Assembly: GCF_902167145.1 (NCBI RefSeq)
Contig: NC_050101.1
Coordinates: forward strand, 179,052,428 to 179,116,427
From: Zea mays
Taxonomy: Eukaryota; Streptophyta; Magnoliopsida; Poales; Poaceae
DNA length: 64,000 bases
Reading direction: 5' to 3'
Shown here one piece after another: positions 23,829 through 34,839 of this stretch. Position 1 is the stretch's first letter. Each line of letters begins with the position of its first letter. A program made the translations under genes and the position numbers. The notes under the pieces are model-generated. The model saw only the letters and a list, made by a program, of their open reading frames with translations, was not told where the DNA came from and ran no database searches.

Positions 23829-26800
23829 TGGCGCCCAAGAGGAAAACTTCGAGTTCGTCTGCCGTGGTGATTCCTCCAATCGACCCAACAGTCAGTTGCC
23901 TTTCGCAGGTAACCACATGTCCGTCATCTCTGAGCCCGAAATTCTCCACCTCATGTCCATCGGGGTTCTTCCTCCGCGGGAACTCTGTTCTTGGCGGATT
24001 TGCCATGGGGTTACTGTCCCGACTGAGGATACCCATGAGTCTGTTGTTTATGCTCCTTTCCTTCTCCGCGGCCTTGGCCTTCCCATTTCTCCCTTTTTCC
24101 GCGGCCTCCTTGATTTCTACCATCTTAACTTGACCCATCTGAATCCCAATTCTATCCTGCAAATCTCCATTTTCGTTCATTTATGTGAAGCCTTTCTTGG
24201 CGTGCTGCCACATTTCGGTCTGTGGAAGTACTTGTATCACTGTCGCCCTAGGATGGCCGGAGGACAACATCAATTGGTTGGGGGTGCCAGCTTGGAGATG
24301 CGCCGCGGGAGGAAGACTGAGTATCTCGAGATCCCTCTCAAAGACAGTATCAAGGGATGGCGCTTGGAGTGGTTCATAGTTGAGAATTACGGAAATTCTC
24401 TCCCCCCTCGGTCGGGAAGACAGCCGGATGTTTGCACCCCAAGCTGGACCGAGTCTCCCACAGATCAGGAGGTAGCTGAGGCAGGTGTGTTGCTAGCTGA
24501 GGTTGGATTGCTGAAAGGGAGGGGTCTGACTGCTGAAGCTGTGGTTGCTGATTTTGTCTTCAAGAATATTCAGCCGCTGAAAGACAGGGCGCATCCGGCT
24601 TATCTGTATCGAGGCCTAGCCGACTCAACTCGGGTTACCAACAGAAGAATTCCCTCTGCAGACTTGGTGAGCCGACTTGAGATGATCCTTAGAGGCAAGG
24701 TGTCAAATGTTGGTGCCCCAGTGGCATACTCAGCCTGGAACCTGCCTCCTCCCAAAGCCTTCACCCTTTTTGTGTCGAATCCACCTGTCCCTGATGGCAG
24801 TTTGGGTCTTAGAGTGCGACCATCTGCCGAAGAAGTTAGTGCCTTGGTTGCCTCGCTTGGGGAGATTCCTGATGATGAACGGTAGGTCCATTTCGAGGTG
24901 CCCCTGAACCCTAGTGATGCAGAGATAAGCGCTATGCTTGATTTGATGGCTGAGGATTCTTCTCATGCTGCTCCTGCTGGGGCACTGGTGGTGGCGCCCC
25001 TCCCAGAGGCTGATACAACTTTGGATACTCAGAAACCTGCCAGTACTCGCCCGAGGAGCCCTTGCCGAGTCAATCAGCTTGATCCTTCTGCTGATGAGCA
25101 GAAAAAGAAAAGAAGACGCCTCCGGCGAGTATCCAGTTTGGATCGGGACGCTGGTACTTCGGTTCCTGCTGCTGAAGAAATGCCTGTGACTGAATTTACT
25201 GATGCTGACCCCAATGGGTGTACCCAATCCGCTGCTGATCCCAATGTGGGTGCTCCATCTGTTGCTGATCCCAATGGGTGTGCTGCTTGTGTTGCCAATG
25301 TGGACGAGGAGGAGGAGGAAGATGAAGTTCCTTTGACTCAGAAAAACAGTCGGCAGTTCATCGCCAGCGGTGAAAGTAGTGGAGTTCCCTCTCCTGCTTT
25401 GTCTGCTCTCATTGGTCTGCAAGAACTGTCTCTGGCCAACTTTGATCAGACTCTTGAGGATATGGTTCCAGAGGACTTGTTATCGGAGCCAGTGGATGAT
25501 GGTGTGATGGAGGTTTGCGCTGATGTTCTTGATGCTGGGTTGAGGTCATCCCGTGCCTCGTCGACCTTGGAGCGCGATCTCGAGGGTCGGGAGACTGACT
25601 TGGATCGTCCTGGTCCTATGGAAGTAGCTGAGGGCCCGTCAACCTTAGAGGTGGCTACTGCAGAGAACTTGGACCCCAAGGATGGTATTGACACATGCCC
25701 AGCCCCCGAGGATGTCGCCGGGGATGACTTGGCTCGGGTGGGAAGTGTAAGCCACTGCCCAGCCCCCGAGGGTGCTGCCGGGGATGATCCGGCTCAAGTG
25801 GGCAGTGCAAACTATGACCCAGCCCCCGAGGGTGTCCGAGCGGGGTCTCCTTCTTGTACTTCCATGGACGTTCATGCGGGATCGCCTCCACACTCTGGCT
25901 GTATGGTGGTAGCCCAAGCCTTGGACCAGGGAGTCGCTTTAGAGGGCAGCGTCCCCGCTGACCGGGTGTTGGGCTCTGTTGAAGGCACCGAGCTGGTTCC
26001 TACTGGTTCGTTGCAAGCTGCTTCGGGTGGTGGCCTTATGCCTGATTATCAATTGATCTCTCCTGATTTGGGGATCCCTTCGTTCTTTTCCAACCTCCAG
26101 GTATTGTGATGTATTTTAGCTTGATTTTTGCATTGCATGAACTGCTATCATTACACTCATCTGTTCTCCTCATCAGGCTTTGGTGGATGGGATGGCTAGC
26201 CAGCTGAGGTTACAAGGTGCTTCTGTCCCAGAAGTAGCTTCATCTCTTGCACGTTGGAATCCAGTGTCACTTCAACATCGCGTCTCTGAATTGGAGGCAA
26301 CCAACGTTGGTTAGTGCTTTTTTGCTTCTCTTTGCCTTCACTGTGGGCTACTTTACATTCTGGCCCCTTTTTGTTTGATTGTCTCCTGCTAGGAATGACT
26401 CAGCAGATTTTCACTCTTGAGGAAAAACATTCCCGAGATCAGGCTGAATTGGCCCAGCGATGCACTGACTTTGAGGAAAAGTACTCTCAGAGCCAGACTG
26501 AACTGGGTCAAGTCTCCGCTGCCTTAGATGACGCCAACGCACTGAGTTCTTCTCTTCACGCCCAGCTCAATTCTGAAAAGGTGATTTGTGAAACTGTGCT
26601 TTGTGTTGTTGTGTTCCTGTTACTTGCTTGGTTTTTGAGGGAGTTGACTTTTGTTTGCAGGAAGAAAAACGTATCCTTGCTGCTTCTCGCGACAGTCTTG
26701 ACAGATTGTATCGTGATTCTAGCAACTCACTGACTATCCTGGAGAGGAGTCATCGCTTCACCATGGAGGAGTTGGACAATCAACGTTGTAAGCTGCAGGA

Positions 26801-27122
26801 ATCTTCGGATGAGGTGACTCGGCTCAAGCAGCTGATATCAGCAAAGGACGCTACCATCAAAGAACTCCGAGCTTCCAAGAAATCCATCGTCCAGGAGTTA
26901 GAAAACGCTCGACTGGCTGTCAAGGTTGCCGAAGAAACTTCTGTTACTCTCAGAGCCTAGCGCGACAGAGCCATGGACAAGGCTATTCGGGCGGGGCGAA
27001 TCTTGATGAGGAGACCCGGCGTGGTTGTTCCCGAAGATATAAGGGCTGATGTGAATGTTGCCCCTGATTCCTCGAGTCGTCCTTCCTCGTCGATCGCTCC
27101 TGAGAAAAATATCACCAAGTAG
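23829..27122 (+). pseudogene. Grande antisense gene with 'putative gypsy type transposon' domain, spliced
   Basis: Exons 23829-26100, 26177-26309, 26393-26580 and 26661-27122 join in consistent phases (0, 1, 0) with GT/AG introns. Exon 1 begins MAPKRKTSSSS, shifts frame near 23905-23925, then encodes the plant Transposase_28 or 'putative gypsy type transposon' domain (SEPEILHLMS...PISPFFRGLLDFYHLNLTHLNPN). Acidic and DPNGC-type repeats follow (25200-25290). The last exons are coiled-coil (EEKHSRDQAELAQRC onwards). Breaks: the frameshift, TAG at 24883-24885 and TAG at 26958-26960; the frame continues after each. The introns run against the genomic RNA, so retrotransposition cannot remove them. 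Function is unknown. Confidence 0.75.
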
Positions 27123-27330
27123 AGAAACATTTTGCGTGCTCTGAGCGCGCGGTTAGCATGGTCAAACATTTGTTAGAGGACGTCATTTCAGTACATAAAC
27201 GACATTGTTTATTCTCGTATTGTTTCAGAATTCATCAGTCCGTAAATTTGCAGTAGTAAAATGATGCGCGATGGTTATGAAATTTGTTTGCGGGATATAG
27301 AAGTCATCCCTATATGAGTAATTGTAATCA
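27123..27330. other. 3' flank of the antisense gene
   Basis: AT-richer sequence after the last antisense codon, probably its 3' untranslated region. No gene recognised. Confidence 0.4.
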
Positions 27331-28035
27331 CGTCAGATCGCCCTAAGTTGCTGCTGACTTAAGTCGATTGCTTTTGTTAATAGGGCGTAGTGGTCACCCT
27401 GAATTGCGTAGGCATGAGCATGTTGCACCGGCTTAAGTCGCCACTGACTTTAGCCGATTGCTCCGTTAGCAGGGTATAGTGGTCACCCCGAGTTAAGTAA
27501 GCGTGAGCATGTTGCACCGCCTTAAGTCGTTGCCGACTTAAGCCGATTGCTCCGTTAGCAGGGCATAGTGGTCACCCCGAGTTAAGTATGCGTGAGCATG
27601 TTGCACCGCCTTAAGTCGTTGCCGACTTAAGCCGATTGCTCCGTTAGCAGGGTATAGTGGTCACCCCGAGTTAAGTATGCGTGAGCATGTTGCACCGCCT
27701 TAAGTTGTTGCCGACTTAAGCCGATTGCTCCGTTAGCAGGGTATAGTAGTCACCCCGAGTTAAGTATGCGTGAGCATGTTGCACCGCCTTAAGTCGTTGT
27801 CGACTTAAGCCGATTGCTCCGTTAGCAGGGTATAGTGGTCACCCCGATTTAAGTATGCGTGAGCATGTTGCACTGCCTTAAGTCGTTGCCGACTTAAGCT
27901 GATTGCTCCGTTAGCAGGGTATAGTGGTCACCCTGAGTTAAGTATGCGTGAGCATGTTGCACCGCCTTAAGTCGTTGCCGACTTAAGCCGATTGCTCCGT
28001 TAGCAGGGTATAGTGGTCACCCTGAGTTAAGTAAC
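27330..28035. repeat. 89 bp tandem array with internal palindromes
   Basis: About eight units of 89 bp (period checked at 27481, 27570 and 27659). Each contains the inverted repeat CTTAAGTCGTTGCCGACTTAAG and TGCTCCGTTAGCAGGGTATAGTGGTCACC. The central units are nearly identical, the first more divergent. The array lies between the ends of the antisense gene and the convergent pol gene. Confidence 0.88.
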
Positions 28036-28146
28036 AATGCAAGTCAATCGCGAACAAACTGAGTATCTTTGAAACCCCCTTTTTTATTGATGACATATTT
28101 CCACTTTACAAAGTACATCGTCGTCCCGATAGCTTTTGAAATACAA

Positions 28147-31100
28147 CTAGGGATAAAACTTTCTGAGGTGTTCTATGTTCCAGGAGTTCCCAACTTCTGT
28201 GCCATCCATCTGAGTGAGACGATGTGATCCTGGCCGAGTGACTTCTGCTACTATGAAGGGTCCTTCCCATAAGGGCGATAACTTGTGCCGTCCCTCCCCC
28301 GTTAGAATTCGGCGGAGGACGAGATCTCCTACTGAGAAGGATCGCTGTCGCACAGCCTTGTCGTGATAGCGCCTTAGAGTCTGCTGGTACCGTGCTGATT
28401 GGATTACCGCATTCAGTCGTTCTTCTTCAAGTATATCAATGTCCTCCAGCCTGGTGGCTTCGACTTCTGCTATGTTTTCGAAGATCAACCTTGGCGCCCC
28501 GAACTTGAGATCGGCGGGTAGCACTGCCTCCGACCCATAGACCATGAAGAAAGGAGTGTTTCCATGCAGAGCTCGGCTAGGTTGGGTTCTTAGGCTCCAA
28601 ACGACATAGGGCAATTCCCTTATCCATTTTCCTGCGAATTTTTCATTCTTATCAAAGACCTTTTTCCTGAGTGCCTCCAGTATCATCCCGTTGGCTCGCT
28701 CAACCTGCCCGTTGGCTCTTGGATGTGCTACAGATGCATACTTGATCTGAATGCTTTTTTGCTCGCAGAAGTCGAAGAACTCTGAACTTGTGAAGTTGGA
28801 TCCAAGGTCAGTTATGATGCTGTTTGGTATCCCGAATTTGAATATTATATCTTGTATGAATTCCACGGCCTTAGCTGAGGTTAAAGAAGCGATGAGCTTG
28901 AACTCTATCCATTTAGTGAATTTGTCGATCGCTACCAATACATGAGTGTATCCTTCTTGAGCTTTCTTGAAAGGTCCAATCATATCCAGCCCCCAGCATG
29001 CGAAAGGCCAAGTTACCGGTATGGTCTGCAGTTGTTGTGCTGGCAGATGTTGTTGTTTTGACAGGTATTGGCAAGCTTCGCACCTCTGAACTAACTCGGC
29101 TGCATCATTCTTCGCTGTTGGCCAATAGAATCCTGACCTGAAGACCTTCCCGACTAGTGTTCTGGATGCTGCATGTATTCCACATTGCCCAGCATGGACC
29201 TCCTCCAGAAGTTGCTTCCCAGTAGATGAGAGAATGCACTTCATGAGGACACCAGATGCACCTCTTCTGTACAATGTCTCCCCGATGAGTGTGTAGTGAG
29301 TCGACTGTCTGGCAATGCGCTCGGCTGAATTCTTGTCATCTGGTTCCTCTTCATTCTGTATATACTTGATGATTGGCCTTCTCCAGTCATCAGAGTCTGA
29401 CTCGGGTTGATTTATAATATTACACTCTTCTGCTTGATCCATTGAGATGCTTGGCTGTAGTATTTCTTGCACAAAGACTCCAGGTGGGACCTGAGTTCGA
29501 CTGGATCCTAGCTTGGACAATACATCAGTTGCTGTGTTCCGATCTCTTTCTACGTGATGAAATTCCAGGCCTTCAAACTTATCTTCCAGTTTTCGGACGG
29601 CAGTACAGTATTTTCCCATTGAATCGCTTGAACAATCTCACTCTTTATTTATCTGGCTAATGACTACCAGAGAGTCTCCGTACACCATCAATCTCTTGAT
29701 GCCCAATGATATGGCGATGTTCAATCCATGGATTAGAGCTTCATACTCGGCTGCATTGTTGGAGGCTGGAAACAGCAACTGGAGGGCATATTTGAGGTGC
29801 TCGCCCCCAGGTGCGGTGAAGAGGATTCCTGCTCCTGCTCCCTGCTCCCTGCAATTTCAGCGAGCCATCGAAATACATTCGCCACACTTCTGCAGTTTCT
29901 GGGCTATCTGGTACTTGCTGTTCAGTCCACTCTGATACGAAATCAACCAGTGCTTGAGTTTTGATGGCAGTACGAGGTCGGAATTCGATGTCATGAGATC
30001 CCAGCTCACAAGCCCACTTGGCTATTCGGCCAATGGCTTCCTTGTTGTGAAGAATATCCCCTATTGGAAAACCAGTGACTACTATGACTTTGTGGTCATC
30101 AAAGTAGTGGCGTAGCTTGCAGGCAGTTAGAAGTACTGCATATAATAGCTTCTGAACTTGAGGATACTTTTTCTTTGAGGGGCCTAGAACTTCACTGATG
30201 AAGTAAACAGGATGTTGCACTGGGTAGGCATGTACTTCTTCTGCTCGCTCGACTACCAATGTGGTGCTTACCACGTGAGTCGTGCAAGAGATATACAGTA
30301 GCAGATCTTCAGCTGGTTGAGTTGACGTAGCTCGTCGGGGTGGCTTCAGTACTGGTGGTGTTGTCAAGAATTTCTTCAGTGCATCTAGAGCCTCCTGTGC
30401 CTCTGAAGTCCACTGAAACTTATCCACCTTCTTGAGTAGCTTGTAAAATGGTAAACCTTTTCCCCCAGCCTGGATATAAATCTGCTCAGAGCTGCCATGC
30501 ATCCAGTAAGTCGTTGAACCTTCTTTTGTGATCGAGGCGCTTCCATCTTCATGATAGCTTCAATCTTATCTGGATTAGCCTCAATTCCCCAGTGGCTGAC
30601 AATAAACCCGAGCAACTTTCCTGCTGGTACCCCGAAAACACATTTTTCGGGATTAAGCTTCCATCTATACCTTCTCAGACTGTTGAAAACCAGCTGTAAG
30701 TCTTCGATGAAGTTTTCCGAATTCTCTGTTTTGATTACCACATCATCTACGTAGGCCTCCACATGCTTGCCCCAGTGATCGGCTAAGCACGTTTGAATGG
30801 CTCTCTGATAAGTCGCTCCAGCGTTTTTGAGGCCGAACGGCATGGAGGTATAACAGAAAGCACCAAACGGAGTGATGAACGCTGTTTTTTCCTCGTCTTC
30901 TTTCGCCAAACTAATCTGATGGTATCCGGAATAGCAATCCAAGAAAGACAGCACAGAACATCCAGCGGTGGAGTCCACCACCTGATCTATCCTTGGGAGC
31001 CCGAAGGGATCCTTCGGACAGTGTTTGTTGAGATCAGTATAGTCGACGCACATGCGCCAATCCACTTTATTCTTTTTGAGTACAAGAACAGGGTTGGCTA

Positions 31101-31338
31101 ACCACTCGGGGTGTAACACCTCTCTAATAAATCCAGCCGCGACCAAGCGAGCTAACTCGGCGTGAATGGCCTCTCTCTTGTCGGGCGTGAAACGACGTAG
31201 CTTTTGCCGAATCGGCCTTGCCTGGGGATAGACCTTCAGTTTGTGCTTGGCCAGTTCTCTTGGGACTCCCGGCATATCCACAGGTTGCCATGCGAATACA
31301 TCTCGGTTATCTTGCAGAAACTGGACGAGCGCGCTTTC
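28147..31338 (-). pseudogene. Grande pol: RT, RNase H, integrase, with several breaks
   Basis: RT (from 31338) contains the MPFGLKNAGATYQR and YVDDVV motifs (the latter near 30741-30758). RNase H follows, with RMYFDGS. Integrase (29619-28147) has a zinc-binding part ending CEACQYL and catalytic residues in GLDMIGPF, ITDLGSNF and QVERANG, then a C-terminal LSPLWEGPFIV region. Breaks: a one-base deletion near 30451-30462, a 7 bp tandem duplication near 29831-29852 within RNase H, and TGA at 29640-29638 where Trp is expected. Upstream it is separated from gag-protease only by the in-frame TAG at 31341-31339. The integrase part alone is an uninterrupted frame. Confidence 0.9.
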
Positions 31339-34164
31339 CTATTTGTCGTCCAGGCTGGAGCTGATGATGGCAGTCTTGCGTTCATCAGCGAACCCCAGGT
31401 TGATCCTCTTGGTTTCTTCAGTCGGCCGCATAGAGGTCGCGGCCTGAGCTTCGTTTGCCGGTACTGCGAGGTCCTCCTCAGGCTTAGAGTTTGCCTGTGT
31501 TGAAGAAACCGTCGACGGCTTGGTGTTGAGGGCTGCCTGGATGGCCACTCGGAAACACTCTGCGGCGCCTTGGAAGTCGGCGCGCACAGTTATGATTCCT
31601 TGCGGTCCTGGCATCTTCAGTATCATGTACGTGTAATGTGATATGGCCATGAATTTGGCCAATCCCGGCCTCCCGATGATGGCGTTGTACCCGCAGTCGA
31701 AGTTCGCCACTTCGAACCTCAGGAACTCGGTTCTGTAGTTCTCCAGAGTTCCGAAGGTGACAGGCATGTAGATGTGGCCCAGCGGGTATTCTCCTTCCGC
31801 CGGCACGATGCCGAAGAAAGGAGTGTCCGACTTGTGGAGCTCTTTGAGGTGAACTCCCAAGCCTTGGAGTGTCCGGGGGAAGGTGACGTTGATGCTGCTC
31901 CCCCCGTCCACTAGCACCTTCTTCACCCGGCTCTCTCGGATCACCGGATCGACGAGGAGCGGGTATTTGCCTGGATGGTCGAAGTTGAGCCATTGATCCT
32001 CCCGAGTGAAAGTGATCGGGTGCTCCGACCACCGATATGGGGCGGGAGGACCGGTGGTCGCCACCAGTATCTGGCGGTCGTTGAGCTTTTGTTGTCTTTT
32101 GTTCTCCTGCGACCCATGTCCGCCGAAGATGACGTTGACCTCCCTGTCAACGCGCGGGAAAGCTCCTCCTCCTTCCTCCTCCTGCTGATGGGGTTGTCGT
32201 GGTTCATCTGGTCCTCCCCTCGGCGGAGGAGGAGGTAGAGGTTGGAAGGGTCGGCCGTGCCCGACGGAGTGCTTGAAGTCCCGACAGTTATGAAGAGTGT
32301 GGCGCATGCCCTTGTGGTACGGGCACTGGGCGTCGAGGATGTCGTCCAACGTGCGCTCGCCTCCGCGAGGTCCTCCTCGGGCGCGAGAGGCAGGTGGTCC
32401 GGCGGCGTGTACTTCCTCGTGAGGCCTCTTCTCCCATCGTTTGTCGGGTTGCTGGTTCGCGTCGCGTCGTGGTGCTGCCGGTGCGGGCTTTGCTCCTCCG
32501 ATGAGGTCCTGGGCCCGCTCATCGGCGGTGATGTAGAGGTTGGCTTCCCGGAACAGCTCCTCGGAGGTAGTCGGCGCCTTCTGTAGTATGGCTCGGACGA
32601 AAGCCGAGTCATTGGATCCTCTGTAGAAGTCCTCGATCACGGCCGCCTCCGTGACCTCGGGGATACGATTTCTCATGGTCTGGAACCTTTTGAGGTACGA
32701 CCGGAGAGTTTCGTCCCCCCGGCGCTTGATGGATTTGAGGTCACATGGTTGCGCCGGTTTGTCGGAGAGGGACTGGAAATTGGCGATGAAGCGTCGACTG
32801 AAGTCGCCCCAGTCGTCGATGCAGTGTCGGGGTAGATGTCGCAGCCATTGCAGCGCGTCTTGCCCAAGGACAATGGGTAAGTACGCGGTCATCACGTCTT
32901 CGGACGCCCCGGTAGCTCGAGCAGCGGTGGTGTAGACGGCTAGCCAACCCCCTGGATCCTGCTTAGGTTCATATTTGTCGACATTGGATACCTTGAAGTT
33001 GGGAGGCCATTGGATGGCCCTAAGGCGCGGAGTAAGAGCAGACACTCCGCATGTGTCCTCCTGTCGTCGGGGATGATGTCTGTCCTGGGGAGGGGAGTAG
33101 TTGTTGTGGTTCCTCGACCGTCCCCGGGTGGTACCGCCAGTTGAGGCTGTTGCCGACTCAGTTCTGGTGGCCTGGCTCCGAGCTGGGATGCCATGATCCC
33201 TGTCGTACTCCTCCCGGCGGCGGATCTCGTTCTCATGCCGCCGTTCACGCGAAGCATTGATGGAGCTTCGCGCGTCTCGGCGACTGTTGATGGCGTGTCG
33301 TAGATCGTTCGGCGGGTGAGCAAGCAGTAGAAGATGGTTGGCCGCCTGGGTGAACAGTCGTCGGTAGCCCTCGGCGTCGGGAGTCCGAGGGAGCCCATCA
33401 GCTATTCGAGCTTGTACTCCTCCGACTTCGCTTGGCGTGTTCATGGCTCGGGCGAAGTCGGGGTTCAGGTTGCGCCCGAAGAATGGATTCTCCCGGTGTT
33501 GCCTTGCGTCTTGCTCGGCTTGTTCCTGAGCTCGGCGGCGATCACGTTGTCGGGAGTTCCTTCGTTCTCTGAAGACGCGTTCTTCCGGAGTTTCTCCTAT
33601 CTCCGAGACCTCGTCGCGTGAGACAGGTTGCTCCGGATCCCATTCTCCGGCCGCGTGATGTCGTCGAACGTTCCTGCGCCGGTTCCTCCGTCGGCGGGAT
33701 TCTCGTTGAGGCGGTTCTTCTCCGGGTGCGGTCGGCTCGTCGTCGGAGACGGTAGGCGACTCCACTCTCCCGATGAAGAGGACGTTGGGGTAGAATGGTG
33801 CTGCTGTCGTGACGACCTTCTTTCCGTTCTCCTTTGAGGGCGGAGGAACGGAAAGAACAACTTGCTTCCCCTTGGTTTCCTTTTTCCTCGCGATCTGTGT
33901 CCATTCTTTTGTCGGGGAAGTAGGCAGTGGAGTTCTCCGGGTCAGCGGGCCCTCGGCCTCTGATTTTCCGGAGACGATCTTTTTCCGGAGAGCTGGAGGT
34001 TGCGCTTCTCCGACATTTTCGGAGTTTGTTGGAGGAGACTTCTTTTCCGGCGGATCCGCAATGCGGTGCAGGGTTCCCTCTTCATCTGCTACAGATGAGA
34101 TTGTTCCGAAGCAGAATACAGATCCGGGACGGAGGGTGATCTTGTTGTGAAAGGTGACGGCCAT
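31339..34164 (-). CDS. Grande gag-protease polyprotein
   Basis: The first Met after the PBS is at 34164 (MAVTFHNKITLRPG), and the frame is open to TAG at 31341-31339, about 941 residues. The N-terminal region is rich in charged and Arg repeats. The retrotransposon gag core follows (LQWLRHLPRHCIDDWGDFSRRF; LRSYLKRFQTMRNRIPEV), then a zinc-type motif (CPYHKGMRHTLHNC) and the aspartic protease with VDGGSS near 31893-31913. Gag would package genomic RNA in the cytoplasm; protease would cut the polyprotein. The closing TAG is followed in the same frame by RT (ESALVQFLQ), so either readthrough makes gag-pol or the stop is a decay mutation. Unlike pol, this part has no other break. Confidence 0.88.
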   Translation of the reverse strand: MAVTFHNKITLRPGSVFCFGTISSVADEEGTLHRIADPPEKKSPPTNSENVGEAQPPALRKKIVSGKSEAEGPLTRRTPLPTSPTKEWTQIARKKETKGKQVVLSVPPPSKENGKKVVTTAAPFYPNVLFIGRVESPTVSDDEPTAPGEEPPQRESRRRRNRRRNVRRHHAAGEWDPEQPVSRDEVSEIGETPEERVFRERRNSRQRDRRRAQEQAEQDARQHRENPFFGRNLNPDFARAMNTPSEVGGVQARIADGLPRTPDAEGYRRLFTQAANHLLLLAHPPNDLRHAINSRRDARSSINASRERRHENEIRRREEYDRDHGIPARSQATRTESATASTGGTTRGRSRNHNNYSPPQDRHHPRRQEDTCGVSALTPRLRAIQWPPNFKVSNVDKYEPKQDPGGWLAVYTTAARATGASEDVMTAYLPIVLGQDALQWLRHLPRHCIDDWGDFSRRFIANFQSLSDKPAQPCDLKSIKRRGDETLRSYLKRFQTMRNRIPEVTEAAVIEDFYRGSNDSAFVRAILQKAPTTSEELFREANLYITADERAQDLIGGAKPAPAAPRRDANQQPDKRWEKRPHEEVHAAGPPASRARGGPRGGERTLDDILDAQCPYHKGMRHTLHNCRDFKHSVGHGRPFQPLPPPPPRGGPDEPRQPHQQEEEGGGAFPRVDREVNVIFGGHGSQENKRQQKLNDRQILVATTGPPAPYRWSEHPITFTREDQWLNFDHPGKYPLLVDPVIRESRVKKVLVDGGSSINVTFPRTLQGLGVHLKELHKSDTPFFGIVPAEGEYPLGHIYMPVTFGTLENYRTEFLRFEVANFDCGYNAIIGRPGLAKFMAISHYTYMILKMPGPQGIITVRADFQGAAECFRVAIQAALNTKPSTVSSTQANSKPEEDLAVPANEAQAATSMRPTEETKRINLGFADERKTAIISSSLDDK

Positions 34165-34192
34165 TGAGCTAGCTTGGATCGCCGACACACCC

Positions 34193-34210
34193 CCTACCTG
34201 GCGCGCCAGC
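34193..34210 (-). other. Grande primer binding site
   Basis: The minus strand reads GCTGGCGCGCCAGGTAGG directly inside the 5' LTR, the same core as in the Gypsy element at 17474-17492. Confidence 0.75.
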
Positions 34211-34839
34211 TGTCGGTGTTTCGGGTCCGACCGCACACCAGGGGTTGCCCCTCAAGGTGTTTTTAGGAGTAGGACGGTGTCGACGACTGTAGCAAAATGG
34301 TTCGTGCCAGATGCACGAGGGACAGTGGACAATGTTTACAGGTTCGGGCCGCTTAGAGACGCGTAACACCCTACGTCCTGGTGAGTATACTTGGTGAATG
34401 AGGTTACAAGAGAGCTATCTGAATTGAGAATGCAGAGAGTTGGAGTGGGTGGCTAAGTAATAGGGTCGATTGTTCTGAAGGGGTGCCCCCTAGGCCTTAT
34501 ATACTCGACCGTGGGGCAATACATGTGGATTTGATAACAACGTGTAACTGAAAGATAGTGAACTGTTTGAGTTTATCTCCCTATAGTTCTGCCGACTTAT
34601 CCTCGTATGGCTCCGTTGCATGGGGGCTCCAGCGCGGGAAAGTCGGATCTCTGTTGTGGTCGCTCGCTCGACATTGTGGGCCGTCCGGATTTGCACCAAT
34701 CCGGCCCCATGCCGATCTGCTTTGTTGGTTGTTCCTCCCCAGGCCCACGAAAGAATGACCTTACGATTTATTGGGCCCTTGGGCCTTTCGTGAGGTTTTT
34801 TACTCTTTTAGTGGACCCGGGGGATATCTATCCCCCACA
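34211..34839 (-). repeat. Grande 5' LTR, 629 bp
   Basis: Same length and ends as the 3' LTR, with about ten substitutions by eye, eight of them transitions. The minus strand has a TATA box (GAGTATATAAGG) near 34495-34507, the probable promoter of the genomic RNA. It is followed on the outside by the target duplication ACTCC (34840-34844). Confidence 0.95.

Larger units (their letters stand above)
20528..34839 (-). mobile_element. Complete Grande-type Ty3/Gypsy (Tat) retrotransposon, 14.3 kb
   Basis: Two 629 bp LTRs bound the element, with a perfect 5 bp duplication ACTCC on both sides. In minus orientation the order is 5' LTR, PBS, gag-protease, pol (RT, RNase H, integrase), an 89 bp tandem array, a region with two genes on the opposite strand, a 41 bp tandem array, polypurine tract and 3' LTR. 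Total length, LTR length and the antisense gene region fit the maize Grande family. Comparing the LTRs by eye gives about ten differences in 629 bp, so insertion was fairly recent. Pol carries several disabling mutations, so this copy is not autonomous. Confidence 0.93.

Noticed and set aside
27330..28035. Regularly spaced palindromic repeats resembling a CRISPR array
   Set aside because: Repeat and spacer are identical from unit to unit (a plain tandem repeat), and the genome is eukaryotic.
31484..33904. Several open frames on both strands within Grande gag
   Set aside because: Shadows of the gag-protease frame in GC-rich sequence; none has a recognisable domain.
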